Origin: Trichococcus ilyis
GTDB lineage: Bacteria > Bacillota > Bacilli > Lactobacillales > Aerococcaceae
Direction: 5' to 3'
NCBI RefSeq assembly: GCF_900109135.1
Contig: NZ_FNYT01000010.1
Location: 1 to 64,000, forward strand
DNA: 64,000 bases
Part shown: piece after piece, positions 8,359-18,249 of the stretch
Numbering within the stretch: position 1 is the stretch's first letter
How the letters are laid out: each line of letters opens with the position of its first letter
Position numbers and translations under genes: made by a program
The notes under the pieces: model-generated
What the model was told of the DNA's origin: nothing
The model's database searches: none
The model's input: the letters and a program-made list of their open reading frames with translations, nothing else

Positions 8359-8640
8359 AAAAAAAGCCCTCTAACTTCCTGCTGAAAGTTAAAGGACGAT
8401 TGAAGTCGTGGTTCCACCTTTTTTTGCGGCATCTTCACAGAGACCGCCTCATAACGTTCCGTTCGAAACGTCAGCGCTGTAACGGGCACAACCGAGTCAG
8501 CCTACTTGGGACAGCGGAAACTGTCGGTTCAGCTTTCTTGCTCAGAGATGTGATTTCACTGAATTCTATTGTCTGCTCGCACCACCCGCAGACTCTCTGG
8601 AAATAGGCAAAAGTTACTTTTTCTCTTCATTGCATTTAGA
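8359..8640 (-). promoter_or_regulatory. T-box riboswitch controlling the amino acid transporter
   Basis: The minus strand carries the T-box GGTGGAACCACG (complement of 8407-8418). A terminator follows, in which CCTTTAACTT pairs with AAGTTAGAGG, ending in seven T (complement of 8359-8365). Stem I contains the distal loop GGGTGGTGCGA closed by GTCTGC/GCAGAC, and a specifier loop with AGTA opposite GTGAA. The three bases following GAA are ATC, an isoleucine codon. The valS leader in this window has GTA at the equivalent place. Overlapping CAC (His) or ACA (Thr) cannot be fully excluded. Confidence 0.85.
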
Positions 8641-8650
8641 ATTTAAGACA

Positions 8651-8678
8651 ATGATACCACAGCATTTTGGAAATGCAA
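8651..8678 (-). promoter_or_regulatory. Promoter of the T-box controlled transporter operon
   Basis: The -35 box TTGCAT (complement of 8673-8678) and -10 box TATCAT (complement of 8651-8656) are spaced by 16 bases, placing the start just before the T-box stem I. Confidence 0.6.
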
Positions 8679-8718
8679 GCTTTTCATTAAAAAATATCTC
8701 ATCCATTTCTAATCAGGA

Positions 8719-9243
8719 TCAGTCATACATCCAGGCCACGAGCTTGAACAGCGGATAATACACCACGATGAACAAAACAAGGTTCAGCACAATCGTCGGG
8801 CCCAAACGGCCAGAAGCGAATGCGTTGAAATCAAGCTGCGTGAGTTCCATCAGGCTATAGAAACCAAAAACGAACGAATCGACCAGCACAATCGCCAGTA
8901 TGAACAGCAAGGCCAGCACAAAAACATTTTCCGTCAAGTATTTCTGCATTTTTTTTACCAAATACACAATGACCGAAAAAGCGACTGCGTAGATGCCCAA
9001 AATACCGCTGTAGTAACTGTCGAACAGCAGCCCGAACAGAACCGCATATAGCTGCATCGGCTGCTTTGGGAAATAATAGGAAAAGAATACGAAACCAAAC
9101 AAGGCCAAATGCGGCACGAGGGTATATTCCTCACTGAGAAACTGACCCGGGAAGGCATTGATCAAAAAACCGTCCAGAATCAAGAGCACGTACAGCACCA
9201 CCGGGATGAAATAAGTGTGGTGCAAAGATCTGTTCTGCACCAT
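8719..9243 (-). CDS. mreD: Rod shape-determining protein MreD
   Basis: This integral membrane protein of about 174 residues is highly hydrophobic, with a run of transmembrane segments from TYFIPVVLYVLLILDGFLI to VLNLVLFIVVYYPLFKLVAW. MreD works with MreC and MreB in organising lateral wall synthesis. The ATG at 9243 overlaps the mreC stop by one base (TGATG), showing translational coupling; a GTG at 9246 is the alternative start. It is the last gene of mreBCD, and a T-box-led operon begins downstream. Confidence 0.9.
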   Translation of the reverse strand: MVQNRSLHHTYFIPVVLYVLLILDGFLINAFPGQFLSEEYTLVPHLALFGFVFFSYYFPKQPMQLYAVLFGLLFDSYYSGILGIYAVAFSVIVYLVKKMQKYLTENVFVLALLFILAIVLVDSFVFGFYSLMELTQLDFNAFASGRLGPTIVLNLVLFIVVYYPLFKLVAWMYD

Positions 9244-10097
9244 CACTCACCACTCCCGCTCAAACGTTTGATGACCGTCACGAACCGGATATTGTAGACC
9301 TCTCCGGCCGGTTCGACCGTCACTTGTTTAAAGAGACCGTAGCTGTCCATGGAGACTTCCTTGACGGTACCGATCAGCAGCGCGCTTGGGGACACGCCTC
9401 CCAAGCCTGATGTGATCACGCTGTCGCCCGGATTGATCGCCGCATCCGGTGCGATCTGGGACATGGATAGCATCTTCGTATCCTCATCATAGCCATTGAC
9501 GATGCCATGAACCGGTCCGGATTCGGTCTGGATTTCAGCCGACACGCGGTTTGTCGTATCGTTCGAAGTGGTCAACAAAAGGACTTTCGCACTGGTGGAA
9601 TTGACTTCGGAGACGCGACCGATCAGACCGTTCCCGGCCATCACCGACATGTCAACTTCCACGCCGTCCTGGGATCCCTTGTCGATGACGATCTGATTCA
9701 GCCAACTGTCGGGGTTGCGGGATACCACGGAAGCATTGATTTGCTCATATTCTGATAACGTGTTCTTCAAATCAAGTTCTTCCTGCATCCGTGCATTTTC
9801 CTGCTCCAGATTATAGACTTTCACTTGCAGCTCATAAACGGTATCAATTTTACTTTTTAAAGATTGGTTTTCTTCATACGTATTCATCAGGTTATCGACT
9901 GAATCAACAAAATTCGCCACTACTTCCGCCGGCTTCGAGAATATCCTCGCAACGGAGCCTGTCACATCGTTCCCCACACGTTGCGGCGCCGATGTGTCTT
10001 CTCTGTTGTTGGTGAGAGAATATGCTATCAAGCTGATAAAGGTGATCACACTGACCAATAGGATAATCAATTTTTTATTGTTAAAAAACTGATTCAC
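9243..10097 (-). CDS. mreC: Cell shape-determining protein MreC
   Basis: The 284-residue protein has a short cytoplasmic end, one transmembrane segment (about residues 9-27, LIILLVSVITFISLIAYSL), a coiled coil around YELQVKVYNLEQENARMQEE, and the extracytoplasmic MreC beta domain (VIDKGSQDGV, GNGLIGRV, LITSGLGG-type turns). It links MreB filaments to wall enzymes outside the membrane. The start is a GTG with GAGGTG five bases upstream. Confidence 0.95.
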   Translation of the reverse strand: MNQFFNNKKLIILLVSVITFISLIAYSLTNNREDTSAPQRVGNDVTGSVARIFSKPAEVVANFVDSVDNLMNTYEENQSLKSKIDTVYELQVKVYNLEQENARMQEELDLKNTLSEYEQINASVVSRNPDSWLNQIVIDKGSQDGVEVDMSVMAGNGLIGRVSEVNSTSAKVLLLTTSNDTTNRVSAEIQTESGPVHGIVNGYDEDTKMLSMSQIAPDAAINPGDSVITSGLGGVSPSALLIGTVKEVSMDSYGLFKQVTVEPAGEVYNIRFVTVIKRLSGSGE

Positions 10098-10142
10098 ATT
10101 GACACCTCATTTCGTACATCACTTTCAATTGCATGCATTCTT

Positions 10143-11165
10143 TTACTGCCTAAAATTTTTACGTTTGTATACGTTGATATTCTTCAATGTTTCGCCTGTC
10201 CCGATGGAAACGCAATCCAACGGATCGTTGGCGATAAATACGGGGACTTCCGCCTCGGCGGAAATGACTTCGGCAATGTTCTTCAAAAGTGCGCCGCCGC
10301 CTGTCAAAACAATGCCGTGATCGATGACGTCAGCGGAAATTTCAGGAGGCGTCTCCTCCAGCACTTCCCTGACGGAATGGATGATGTTCTCGACCACATC
10401 ATGAATCGCAACGGCTACATCCTCGGCATGGATTTCCAATGTCTTCGGCAGTCCGTTCACCATGTCCCGGCCGCGGATTTCCATGGAACCGTAGGAAGCC
10501 GCCTTCCCGATATCGGCACAGCCGATTGTTATTTTGATATTTTCGGCAGTCCGTTCCCCGATCAGCAAACCGTATTTTTTGCGAATGAATTGGATGATGG
10601 CCTCATCCATCCGATCCCCGCCGGCAGTGTTGGATCGGCTCGTAACGATCCCGCCAAGCGAAATCGTCGCAACATCCGTTGTGCCGCCGCCGATGTCCAC
10701 CACCATGTTGCCGGTGGGCGCATGTACGGGAAGCCCAGCACCTACAGCAGCAGCGAAAGGCTCCTCTATGATGAAAGCCTCCTTGGCGCCGGCTGTCCGG
10801 GTTGCATCAAGAACAGCCCGTTTCTCAACTTCGGTTACACCGCTGGGCACGCAGACCATCACATACGGTTTGATGAACGCATTCCCAGTCGCTTTTTTGA
10901 TGAAATATTTCATCATTGCGACAGTCGTATCATAATCCGCAATGACGCCTTCCTTCATCGGACGGGATGCCACAATCGTGCCAGGCGTTCTGCCGAGCAT
11001 CTGAAAAGCTTCCTCCCCAACGGACAATATTTCGCCTGTATGGATATTTTTTGCGACGACAGAAGGTTCTCTGAATGCGATGCCTTTGCCGGCTATGAAA
11101 ACGATCGTATTGGCCGTACCCAAATCGATTCCGATGTTTTTACCTTTAAAATTCAAACTTACCAA
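10143..11165 (-). CDS. mreB: Rod shape-determining protein MreB (actin homologue)
   Basis: The 340-residue protein has the actin/Hsp70 ATPase fold motifs: phosphate 1 GIDLGTANT, phosphate 2 [12 protein letters not shown], and the adenosine motif VLTGGGALL. It forms membrane-associated filaments guiding wall elongation. The start is a TTG at 11165 with GGAAGG eleven bases upstream; no in-frame ATG lies close. It heads the mreBCD operon. The presence of mreBCD suggests a cell that can elongate, unlike strict cocci. Confidence 0.95.
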   Translation of the reverse strand: MVSLNFKGKNIGIDLGTANTIVFIAGKGIAFREPSVVAKNIHTGEILSVGEEAFQMLGRTPGTIVASRPMKEGVIADYDTTVAMMKYFIKKATGNAFIKPYVMVCVPSGVTEVEKRAVLDATRTAGAKEAFIIEEPFAAAVGAGLPVHAPTGNMVVDIGGGTTDVATISLGGIVTSRSNTAGGDRMDEAIIQFIRKKYGLLIGERTAENIKITIGCADIGKAASYGSMEIRGRDMVNGLPKTLEIHAEDVAVAIHDVVENIIHSVREVLEETPPEISADVIDHGIVLTGGGALLKNIAEVISAEAEVPVFIANDPLDCVSIGTGETLKNINVYKRKNFRQ

Positions 11166-11437
11166 GTACTTCTCATCCTTCCGTCTGATTGACTACAAGC
11201 TCTCCCACAAACAAATTCTTTTCTATTTTACCACAAACCGGAACAAGAAAAACATCAATGTAACAAACAAAAGAAAGAATTAATCAATTTGACAGGAATG
11301 CCGCCGATCAGTAATACTGACGCCGAATCCCCAACCTAATTGACACAATATATTCACACCATTTGCGTTGGGCGTTCCAACACACCAAAGCTTGGAAGGA
11401 ACGTCCGGTTATCGAAATGCTCATACTCGTGTCATGT
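11166..11437. other. Intergenic region upstream of mreB
   Basis: No gene is seen. On the minus strand TAAAAT (complement of 11225-11230) could be the mreB -10 box, but the matching -35 is weak. An inverted repeat CGTTCC...GGAACG lies near 11373-11405. Nothing else is recognised. Confidence 0.4.
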
Positions 11438-11470
11438 AAAAAGGGCCCGAGACGATGTCCCGGACCCTTT
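11438..11470 (-). terminator. Terminator of the first cold-shock gene
   Basis: An imperfect 13 bp stem (AAGGGCCCGAGAC with GTCCCGGACCCTT) is followed on the minus strand by a short T-run. Confidence 0.8.
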
Positions 11471-11491
11471 GATCGATTAAGTTAAGGCAGA

Positions 11492-11692
11492 TTAGATTTT
11501 TTCTACGTTGGAAGCTTGCGGTCCACGGTTTCCATCGACGATTTCGAATGAAACTGCTTGTCCTTCTTCCAAAGATTTGAAACCTTCACCCAAGATAGCT
11601 GAGAAGTGTACGAATACATCGTCTCCGTTTTCGCGTTCGATAAATCCAAAGCCTTTTTCTGCGTTAAACCATTTTACTGTTCCTTTTTCCAT
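11492..11692 (-). CDS. Cold-shock protein, Csp family (copy 1)
   Basis: The 66-residue OB-fold protein contains the RNA-binding motifs KGFGFIE (RNP1) and VFVHFSAI (RNP2). It is a single-stranded nucleic acid chaperone. The ATG at 11692 has AGGAGG upstream; the longer frame to 11761 is 5' leader. A long leader typical of csp genes is visible. A second copy is encoded at 35049-35249. Confidence 0.95.
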   Translation of the reverse strand: MEKGTVKWFNAEKGFGFIERENGDDVFVHFSAILGEGFKSLEEGQAVSFEIVDGNRGPQASNVEKI

Positions 11693-11864
11693 GAAAAATT
11701 CCTCCTCGTGCGCAGCACTTAAAAATGATATTCTTGCTTTTGGTACGATAGGAATGCTCATGACAATCTATTCTTTACCAAACAAAAACACTGACATAAT
11801 CATATATCAGGATTTCTGATATTGCAAGTTTTTTGCCATCAAATTTTCATTTTCGCAGCAAAAA

Positions 11865-12554
11865 CTAAATGATACCGTATTCCCGCAAACTGAGATATGC
11901 ATCGACGCCGATGATGAAGTGGTCGAGGATTTCGATCCCCATCATTTCGCCGCATTCCACCATCCTTCGCGTAAAAACCAGATCGGCCTCCGAAGGATCA
12001 GGGTTCCCGGAAGGATGATTGTGCGCAAGGATGATCCGCGCAGCCGCAAACCTGACCGCCTCCCGGAAAATCTCGCGGGGATGGGCAACCGAACTGTTCA
12101 GGCTGCCGATGAAAATCGTCTTTTTCTTGATGATTTCATTCTTTGTGTTCAGATAGACCGCCACCACATGCTCTTGCTGGAGGTCGCGCATCTCTTTCTG
12201 CAAAAGCGTCCCTGCACTCTGAGTGGAGGTGATCGTTCCGCTCTTCAATTGCGTCGCATTGGCTATGCGGACTCCCAATTCGACGCAGGCTTTGATTTCG
12301 ATCGCTTTGGTTCGGCCGATTCCGTTGATCGAAGTCAATTCTTCCAACGATGCCATCTTCAAGGAATGCAGATCCTCGAACTCATTCAATACCCGTAACG
12401 CCAATTGCATGACATTGCTGTCCCTGGGTCCCGTCCGCAGAATGATCGCCAGCAGCTCGTGCGTCGCGAGCGCTTTTTCTCCGAATTGATCCAACCTTTC
12501 GCGCGGCCGCGAGGCTTTGGGAACCTCCATCAGCAGATTTGTTTCTTGCACCAT
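11865..12554 (-). CDS. radC: RadC family protein (UPF0758)
   Basis: The 229-residue protein has an N-terminal helix-hairpin-helix region (LTSINGIGRTKAIEIKAC) and a C-terminal JAB/MPN+ metalloprotease-like domain with AHNHPSGNPDPSEAD, whose two His and Asp form the zinc site. The historical name implies DNA repair, but the biochemical role is not established. It is preceded by AAGGGG and lies 59 bases downstream of the HAD phosphatase gene, probably in the same transcript as folC. Confidence 0.93.
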   Translation of the reverse strand: MVQETNLLMEVPKASRPRERLDQFGEKALATHELLAIILRTGPRDSNVMQLALRVLNEFEDLHSLKMASLEELTSINGIGRTKAIEIKACVELGVRIANATQLKSGTITSTQSAGTLLQKEMRDLQQEHVVAVYLNTKNEIIKKKTIFIGSLNSSVAHPREIFREAVRFAAARIILAHNHPSGNPDPSEADLVFTRRMVECGEMMGIEILDHFIIGVDAYLSLREYGII

Positions 12555-12613
12555 CTTGTTTTACCCCTTTCCTTCCGTCTATCTGATAGATACGCAGGAA
12601 TGAGCCGAACAAG

Positions 12614-13273
12614 TTATTTCTCTTTCAACCAATCCATGACCGCATGCAGATCCGGCAAAACAGCGGTCGTTTTTGCTTTCGCTTCGTCATCTGGAACGAT
12701 CAGATCCGGGATCATGATCACTTCAATGCCCGCATCGAAAGCTGCGCGGACACCATTCAGCGAATCTTCCAGGATCAGGCAGTCTTCCTTCGGAATGCCG
12801 AGGGGTTTCCAGGCGCTCAGGAAAATCTCCGGATCCGGTTTGGCGAAGGATACTTCATCGCCGCAGACCTGGTAGCGGAAATACTGCGAAATGTCAGCCA
12901 ACTCAAGGTAAAAACAGACTTCCCTCCGTCTGCTGCTGGAAGCGACAACGCAAACCACTCCTTCCGCCTTCAGAAAGGCCAGCAGATCGTGAAGGCCTTT
13001 TTTGATCGGAAGCCCCTGCTCGGAAGCGATGTCCGTCTGCCTCTTTTTCATTTTCCTCAGGAAACGTTCCGCCAGTTCAGCATCGCCGAAGTCGGAAGCC
13101 AATTCCGGCATCACATCTTTATCGGATCGCCCTACTTGTTTCAGGTAATAATCGAAGTCGAAGGCTATCGGCAAAGCGAGCTCTTCCGCCAATTCACGCT
13201 GCGCCTGATACCCCAGCGTTTCCGTGTCGAACATAAGTCCATCCATATCGAAAATGACCGCTTTTTTACGCAT
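12614..13273 (-). CDS. HAD-superfamily hydrolase, beta-phosphoglucomutase-like
   Basis: The protein of 219 residues has motif I FDMDGLMFDTE with nucleophile Asp9 and Asp11, a helical cap domain, motif II VASSSRRR, and motif III/IV with KPDPEIFLSA and LILEDSLNG. It is a phosphatase or mutase on a small phosphorylated metabolite, most likely a sugar phosphate; substrate unknown. The ATG at 13273 has GGAG seven bases upstream. It overlaps the folC stop by eight bases, indicating coupling. Confidence 0.88.
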   Translation of the reverse strand: MRKKAVIFDMDGLMFDTETLGYQAQRELAEELALPIAFDFDYYLKQVGRSDKDVMPELASDFGDAELAERFLRKMKKRQTDIASEQGLPIKKGLHDLLAFLKAEGVVCVVASSSRRREVCFYLELADISQYFRYQVCGDEVSFAKPDPEIFLSAWKPLGIPKEDCLILEDSLNGVRAAFDAGIEVIMIPDLIVPDDEAKAKTTAVLPDLHAVMDWLKEK

Positions 13274-14585
13274 CTGAAAACTCCTTGTCATTTAATAAAT
13301 AATGCCTTACTTCGGAAAGGAAATAAAGCGAACCGGTAATCAACAGCATGCCCCTGTCGGATTGCTGCGCCTTCAGATCGTCGATGGCAACGCGCCAATC
13401 CCCATAGGCTGCAGATTCCGGTGCGCCGATCCGCTCGCAAAGCTCAGTGACCGATGCTGCCCTCGGGAAATCGAAACTGGTCACGTACAGTTTGCTGCCG
13501 GGGATCGATTTGATCAACCGGCCCATCTCCTCCAGATCTTTATCCGCCAAAGCCGCCAACAGAACCGTGATTTCCTTGTCAGGAAACTTCTGCTTGATCG
13601 CTTCGGTCAGCACTTCCATGGCAGGGATGTTATGGGCACCATCCAGCATGACAAACGGTGCCTGCGAAACAATTTCCATCCGCACCGGCCAAACCGTCCC
13701 CAGAAATCCGGTTTTGATTGTGGCCTCCGAATAAGCCAAAGCGTATTTCTGGCAGAACAGCAAGAAAGCCTGCAACGCAGTGGCGGCATTATCCACCTGA
13801 TGGCCGCCCATCAAGGCAATTTCAAGGTTTTCGTAACTCCCCAACGGAGAGCTGAAATCAAAGACTTCATGGTAGGCGGACCCGCCCTGCCAATTCGAGA
13901 CGCTGAAATCCCGGCCGAACGCATACAGAGGCGCTGCCATTTTTTCGGCAGTGTCCCGCATCACCGCCAACGCCTCTTCAGGCAGTCTGCCGACGACGAC
14001 GGGCGTCCCTTGTTTGATGATGCCGGCTTTCTGGTAGGCGATCTCCCCGATGCTGTCCCCGAGGATATTGCTGTGGTCTTTACCTATCGTTGTGATGAGC
14101 GACAAGTCCGGCTCGGCTACATTGGTGCTGTCGTACAGTCCTCCCAAGCCGACCTCCAGCAAGACGACATCGCAAGGGTGTGACCCGAAATAGGAGAACA
14201 TCATGGCGGTCACCACTTCAAATTCCGTCAGCGGCCCCATATCCGTCTGGCTGATTTCCTCATAAAGTGCGTACAACAGGTTCGCTTGCTCCAAAACGTC
14301 TTCATCCGGGATGTTTTCTCCATTGATGCCGATTCTTTCGTTGAAGCTGACGATATGGGGCGAGGTGAACGTCCCCACCGAATAGCCAGCCGCCATGAAC
14401 AGGCTTCTTAAATAAGCAACATTCGAGCCTTTTCCATTTGTTCCGGCGATATGGATGGATCTGAATTTACGTTCCGGGTGACCCAGCCGTTCCATCAACC
14501 ATTCCATCCGGACTATGCCCGGTTTAGGCCCCATCCCTTTGCGGGTATGGATCCACTCCATTGCTTCTTCATAAGTTGCAAACAT
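13266..14585 (-). CDS. folC: Folylpolyglutamate synthase / dihydrofolate synthase
   Basis: This 439-residue Mur-ligase-type enzyme adds glutamate to folates in the cytoplasm. The P-loop is GTNGKGS at residues 48-54; other marks are TSPHIVSFNERI, TEFEVVTAMMFSYF and MLDGAHN. The start has GGAGTG ten bases upstream. It lies directly downstream of valS, an order common in Firmicutes, separated by a long hairpin. Confidence 0.95.
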   Translation of the reverse strand: MFATYEEAMEWIHTRKGMGPKPGIVRMEWLMERLGHPERKFRSIHIAGTNGKGSNVAYLRSLFMAAGYSVGTFTSPHIVSFNERIGINGENIPDEDVLEQANLLYALYEEISQTDMGPLTEFEVVTAMMFSYFGSHPCDVVLLEVGLGGLYDSTNVAEPDLSLITTIGKDHSNILGDSIGEIAYQKAGIIKQGTPVVVGRLPEEALAVMRDTAEKMAAPLYAFGRDFSVSNWQGGSAYHEVFDFSSPLGSYENLEIALMGGHQVDNAATALQAFLLFCQKYALAYSEATIKTGFLGTVWPVRMEIVSQAPFVMLDGAHNIPAMEVLTEAIKQKFPDKEITVLLAALADKDLEEMGRLIKSIPGSKLYVTSFDFPRAASVTELCERIGAPESAAYGDWRVAIDDLKAQQSDRGMLLITGSLYFLSEVRHYLLNDKEFSDA

Positions 14586-14613
14586 CCAGCTCTACACTCC
14601 TTTTCCATTTAAG

Positions 14614-14654
14614 AAGAACCCTATTTACAAAGGCTTTTGCTAAATAGGGTTCTT
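14614..14654 (-). other. Perfect 14 bp hairpin between valS and folC
   Basis: AAGAACCCTATTTA (14614-14627) and its exact complement (14641-14654) enclose a 13-base loop. There is no clean T-run on either side, so it may be a weak terminator, a processing site or a pause site rather than a full stop. Confidence 0.6.
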
Positions 14655-14676
14655 CCTGTTCAATTCGCTTCCCCGA

Positions 14677-17325
14677 TTAAGCTAATTGTTCTTTCAGGGC
14701 AGTGATGCGTTCTTCGACAGCCGCCAATTTTTCGCGGTATTCCGTTTCTTTTTGCTTCTCCCCATCGACAACAGCCTGTGGGGCTTTGCTGATGAATTTT
14801 TCGTTGTTCAACTTGCTTTCCACACGGTTGACTTCTTTTGCCAATTTCTCCGCTTCCTTCTCAAGACGGGAAATCTCATCTTCCAATTTGATCAGGCCGG
14901 CCAACGGCATATAGACTTCTCCGCCTGAAAAGACTGCGGTGACGGCATCGCTGGCAGCTTGGATCTGTTGGCTGATTTCGAGTGTGTCCGGATTGCAGAA
15001 GCGGAAGATGTACGATTCGTTGGCGCGGAAAATCGCTTCGGTCGCTGCGTCGTTCACTTTCAGCTGCATCGGAACTTTTTTGGACAATGGTGTGTTCATT
15101 TCAGCGCGGACATTGCGGACGCCGCGGATCAGTTCGATCAGTTTTTCCATCGCTTCTTCGGCTGCTTCATCGATCTGGCTGTAATCCGCTTCCGGATAGG
15201 CTGCCGTCACAATGGATTCGCCTTGATGCGGTACATTTTGCCAGATTTCTTCGGTGACGAACGGCATGACCGGATGCAGCAAGCGCAAGACGTTATCCAA
15301 GACGTACGCCAGGATGCTGCGGGTTGTCTGTTTTGCCGCTTCGTTTTCCCCTTGCAGCACCTCTTTGGACATTTCGATGTACCAGTCGCAATAATCGTCC
15401 CAGATGAAACGGTACAACAGGCGTCCGGCTTCACCGAACTCAAATTTTTCGAACAGATCCGTCACTTTTGTGATGGTCTTGTTCAGGCTGGAAAGGATCC
15501 ATTTGTCTGCGATTGTCTTTTCCCCGGAGATATCGATATTGTCGAACGTCAGGTCCTCCAAATTCAGCAGCACATACCGGCTGGCATTCCAGATTTTGTT
15601 GATGAAGTTCCAGGCTGCATCCATCTTCTCGTAGCTGAAGCGGACGTCCTGACCGGGAGCGGACCCGTTCGCCAGGAACCAACGCAGCGCATCGGCGCCG
15701 TATTTTTCGACGACTTCCATCGGATCGATTCCGTTCCCGAGCGATTTGCTCATTTTGCGGCCTTGCTCATCGCGGATCAGGCCATGGATCAGCACATTCT
15801 CGAACGGGCGTTTTTCCGTGAATTCCAGACTCTGGAAAATCATCCGGCTTACCCAGAAGAAGATGATGTCGTAACCGGTCACCAGCGTGCTGGTAGGGAA
15901 GTAGCGTTTGAAATCTTCCGCATCCTCATCCGGCCAGCCCATTGTCGAGAACGGCCACAGCGCGGAGCTGAACCATGTATCCAGAACGTCTTCGTCCTGC
16001 GTCCAGTTTTCGCTGTCGCTCGGCGCTCCCATGCCTACGTACATTTCGCCGGTTTCCTTGTGGTACCAAGCCGGGATCTGGTGTCCCCACCAAAGTTGGC
16101 GCGAGATGACCCAATCATGGACATTTTCCATCCAAGTCAGGAAGGTGTTCTCAAAGCGTTCCGGATAGAAGGATACCTTCCCGTCCGTGTTTTGGTTCTG
16201 GACGGCCTGCTCGGCCAATGGTTGCATCTTGACGAACCATTGCGTGGAGATGCGCGGCTCGACAACGACGTTCGTGCGCTCAGAATGGCCGACGCTGTGG
16301 GTCATTTCTTCCACCTTCACAAGATAACCCAGTTCCTCCATATCTTTCACGATCGCTTTTCTGGCCGCGAAACGGTCCATGCCGGCATATTTGCCTGCCA
16401 GTTCGTTCATCGTCGCATCATCGTTCATGACGTTCACTTGCGGCAAATTGTGGCGCAAACCGACTTCAAAGTCGTTCGGATCATGAGCCGGTGTGATTTT
16501 CACGACGCCAGTCCCGAAATCCCTTTCGACATAATCATCGGCTATGACCGGGATTTCCCGGTTCACCAACGGCAAAGTCACCGTTTTTCCGATGAATTGC
16601 TGGTATCTCTCGTCTTCCGGATGAACGGCAACAGCCGTGTCGCCCAGCATGGTTTCAGGGCGGGTCGTCGCCAACTCCAAATAGCCTGAACCATCCGTCA
16701 TCGGATAGCGGAAATGATAGAAAGCGCCCTGGACATCCTTATGAATAACTTCGATATCGGACAGGGCCGTTTTAGCTTTGGGATCCCAGTTGATGATATA
16801 AGCGCCGCGATAGATCAAGCCTTTTTCGTACAATCCGACGAAGACTTTGCGCACCGCATCGGACAGACCTTCATCCAACGTGAATCGTTCACGGTCGTAA
16901 TCGACGGAAATACCCATTTTGCCCCATTGCTCACGGATGACGCTGGCGTAGTCCTCTTTCCATTCCCAAACCTTGTCCACGAAAGCTTCCCGGCCCAAAT
17001 CGTAGCGGGTGACGCCTTCCTCGGCCAATTTAGCTTCGACTTTGGCTTGGGTCGCGATGCCCGCGTGGTCCATCCCCGGCAGCCACAAAGTGTCGAAACC
17101 TTGCATGCGTTTTTGGCGGATCAGCATATCCTGCAGCGTCACATCCCAGGCATGGCCCAAGTGCAGCCTGCCGGTTACGTTCGGAGGCGGAATGACGATC
17201 GAATACGGTTTTTTGCTCTTGTCTCCGCTTGGCTTGAACAGCCCTTCTTCCACCCATTTTTGATATTTCCCGGATTCCACTTGTTGGGGTTGATACTTTG
17301 TCGGCATTGCGTCTGCTTTAGACAT
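14677..17325 (-). CDS. valS: Valyl-tRNA synthetase
   Basis: The 882-residue class I synthetase charges tRNA-Val. HIGH is HLGH at residues 55-58 within [15 protein letters not shown], and KMSKS is in [14 protein letters not shown]. The CP1 editing domain contains [13 protein letters not shown], and the C-terminus is the ValS coiled-coil arm ([18 protein letters not shown]). Length is normal. It is controlled by the T-box leader just upstream. Confidence 0.98.
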   Translation of the reverse strand: MSKADAMPTKYQPQQVESGKYQKWVEEGLFKPSGDKSKKPYSIVIPPPNVTGRLHLGHAWDVTLQDMLIRQKRMQGFDTLWLPGMDHAGIATQAKVEAKLAEEGVTRYDLGREAFVDKVWEWKEDYASVIREQWGKMGISVDYDRERFTLDEGLSDAVRKVFVGLYEKGLIYRGAYIINWDPKAKTALSDIEVIHKDVQGAFYHFRYPMTDGSGYLELATTRPETMLGDTAVAVHPEDERYQQFIGKTVTLPLVNREIPVIADDYVERDFGTGVVKITPAHDPNDFEVGLRHNLPQVNVMNDDATMNELAGKYAGMDRFAARKAIVKDMEELGYLVKVEEMTHSVGHSERTNVVVEPRISTQWFVKMQPLAEQAVQNQNTDGKVSFYPERFENTFLTWMENVHDWVISRQLWWGHQIPAWYHKETGEMYVGMGAPSDSENWTQDEDVLDTWFSSALWPFSTMGWPDEDAEDFKRYFPTSTLVTGYDIIFFWVSRMIFQSLEFTEKRPFENVLIHGLIRDEQGRKMSKSLGNGIDPMEVVEKYGADALRWFLANGSAPGQDVRFSYEKMDAAWNFINKIWNASRYVLLNLEDLTFDNIDISGEKTIADKWILSSLNKTITKVTDLFEKFEFGEAGRLLYRFIWDDYCDWYIEMSKEVLQGENEAAKQTTRSILAYVLDNVLRLLHPVMPFVTEEIWQNVPHQGESIVTAAYPEADYSQIDEAAEEAMEKLIELIRGVRNVRAEMNTPLSKKVPMQLKVNDAATEAIFRANESYIFRFCNPDTLEISQQIQAASDAVTAVFSGGEVYMPLAGLIKLEDEISRLEKEAEKLAKEVNRVESKLNNEKFISKAPQAVVDGEKQKETEYREKLAAVEERITALKEQLA

Positions 17326-17379
17326 TCAGCCACTTCCTCTCTTTTTCATTGATTTGTTGCATTGATTTGTTGCGAAAAA

Positions 17380-17636
17380 AAACGTCCTGCATACGAATAT
17401 GCAGGACGATATGATCGCGGTACCACCTAAATTACAGGAAACGGATTCCTGTCTCTCTTTTTGATAACGGAGAATGCTCCGAGCTGCGCTACCCAGTCCA
17501 TCCGAGGACCTTCACACAACTTGCTCACAAGCTACTTCACTTTCCTTCCCCAAAAAAGCTTTCACCAAACGCTTTTCTCTCTTATGTGGTTCCGGGCAAG
17601 CTACTCTTCTTGATCGACGCTTTATGTATACTTCAC
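17380..17636 (-). promoter_or_regulatory. T-box riboswitch of valS, specifier GTA (Val)
   Basis: On the minus strand the T-box TTTAGGTGGTACCGCG (near 17416-17431) precedes a terminator, CGTCCTGCATA with TATGCAGGACG (17383-17409), that ends in eight T. The specifier loop reads GTGAA-GTA-G opposite AGTA, and GTA is a valine codon, in agreement with the gene. Confidence 0.93.
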
Positions 17637-17637
17637 T

Positions 17638-17666
17638 AGTTTAGCACCTTTTCATTGAAATCTCAA
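17638..17666 (-). promoter_or_regulatory. Promoter of valS
   Basis: The -35 box TTGAGA (complement of 17661-17666) and -10 box TAAACT (complement of 17638-17643) are separated by 17 bases. Confidence 0.7.
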
Positions 17667-17671
17667 TGCGA

Positions 17672-18166
17672 TTACAGCAAATTTTTGGCCGCCGCCAAGG
17701 CTGCGGCTTCATTCGGTTCCGTCGCGATTTCAGGAACGATTTCCATGTAGGAAAGAATGCCTTCTTTGTCGATGACAAAGACGCTGCGCGCCAACTTGTT
17801 GTCCATTTTGGGGATCTTCAGTCCGTAGGCTTCCGCAAATTCGCCCGCATCATCATGCAGCATCTGCATATCGATGCCGTTTGCCGAACACCAGTTGATC
17901 AATTCTTCTTTTGTATTTTTAGAAACCGACAACAAGGTCAAGCCCTCGATATTCGCCGCCGTCTCGTTGAATGCGCGCGTTTGTCTGTCGCAGACGCTCG
18001 TATTGATGTCCGGGAATACGCTGATCAGAACAACCGAACCGCGCAAATCATCCAAAGATACCTTTTCGTCTTTTGTGTTGTACAAAGAAAAGGCCGGCGC
18101 CTTCTCCCCAACTACAGGCTGCGTCCCTAAAACCTCAACCGGTTCACCCTTTAATGTCACTTGCAT
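17672..18166 (-). CDS. tpx: Thiol peroxidase Tpx (atypical 2-Cys peroxiredoxin)
   Basis: The 164-residue cytoplasmic peroxiredoxin reduces hydroperoxides using thioredoxin. The peroxidatic cysteine is Cys59 in DINTSVCDRQT and the resolving cysteine is Cys93 in LINWCSANG. The Arg of the active site lies in LARSVFVIDKEG. A GGGGG site lies upstream of the ATG at 18166. It is probably monocistronic, with its own promoter. Confidence 0.95.
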   Translation of the reverse strand: MQVTLKGEPVEVLGTQPVVGEKAPAFSLYNTKDEKVSLDDLRGSVVLISVFPDINTSVCDRQTRAFNETAANIEGLTLLSVSKNTKEELINWCSANGIDMQMLHDDAGEFAEAYGLKIPKMDNKLARSVFVIDKEGILSYMEIVPEIATEPNEAAALAAAKNLL

Positions 18167-18198
18167 GAAAACATTCCCCCTTATCCGATAATACTTCC

Positions 18199-18228
18199 AT
18201 TATACAGATAAGCCATGATTTATGGTAA
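18199..18228 (-). promoter_or_regulatory. Promoter of tpx
   Basis: The -10 box TATAAT (complement of 18199-18204) and -35 box TTACCA (complement of 18223-18228) are spaced by 18 bases. Confidence 0.55.
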
Positions 18229-18249
18229 GGATACGCTCTCGCATGCCGT

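Noticed and set aside
14959-16689. A 576-codon plus-strand frame opposite valS
   Set aside because: It is an antisense shadow of a clearly conserved synthetase gene, has no ribosome binding site, and its residues (rich in His, Phe, Arg, Gln) are typical of antisense frames.
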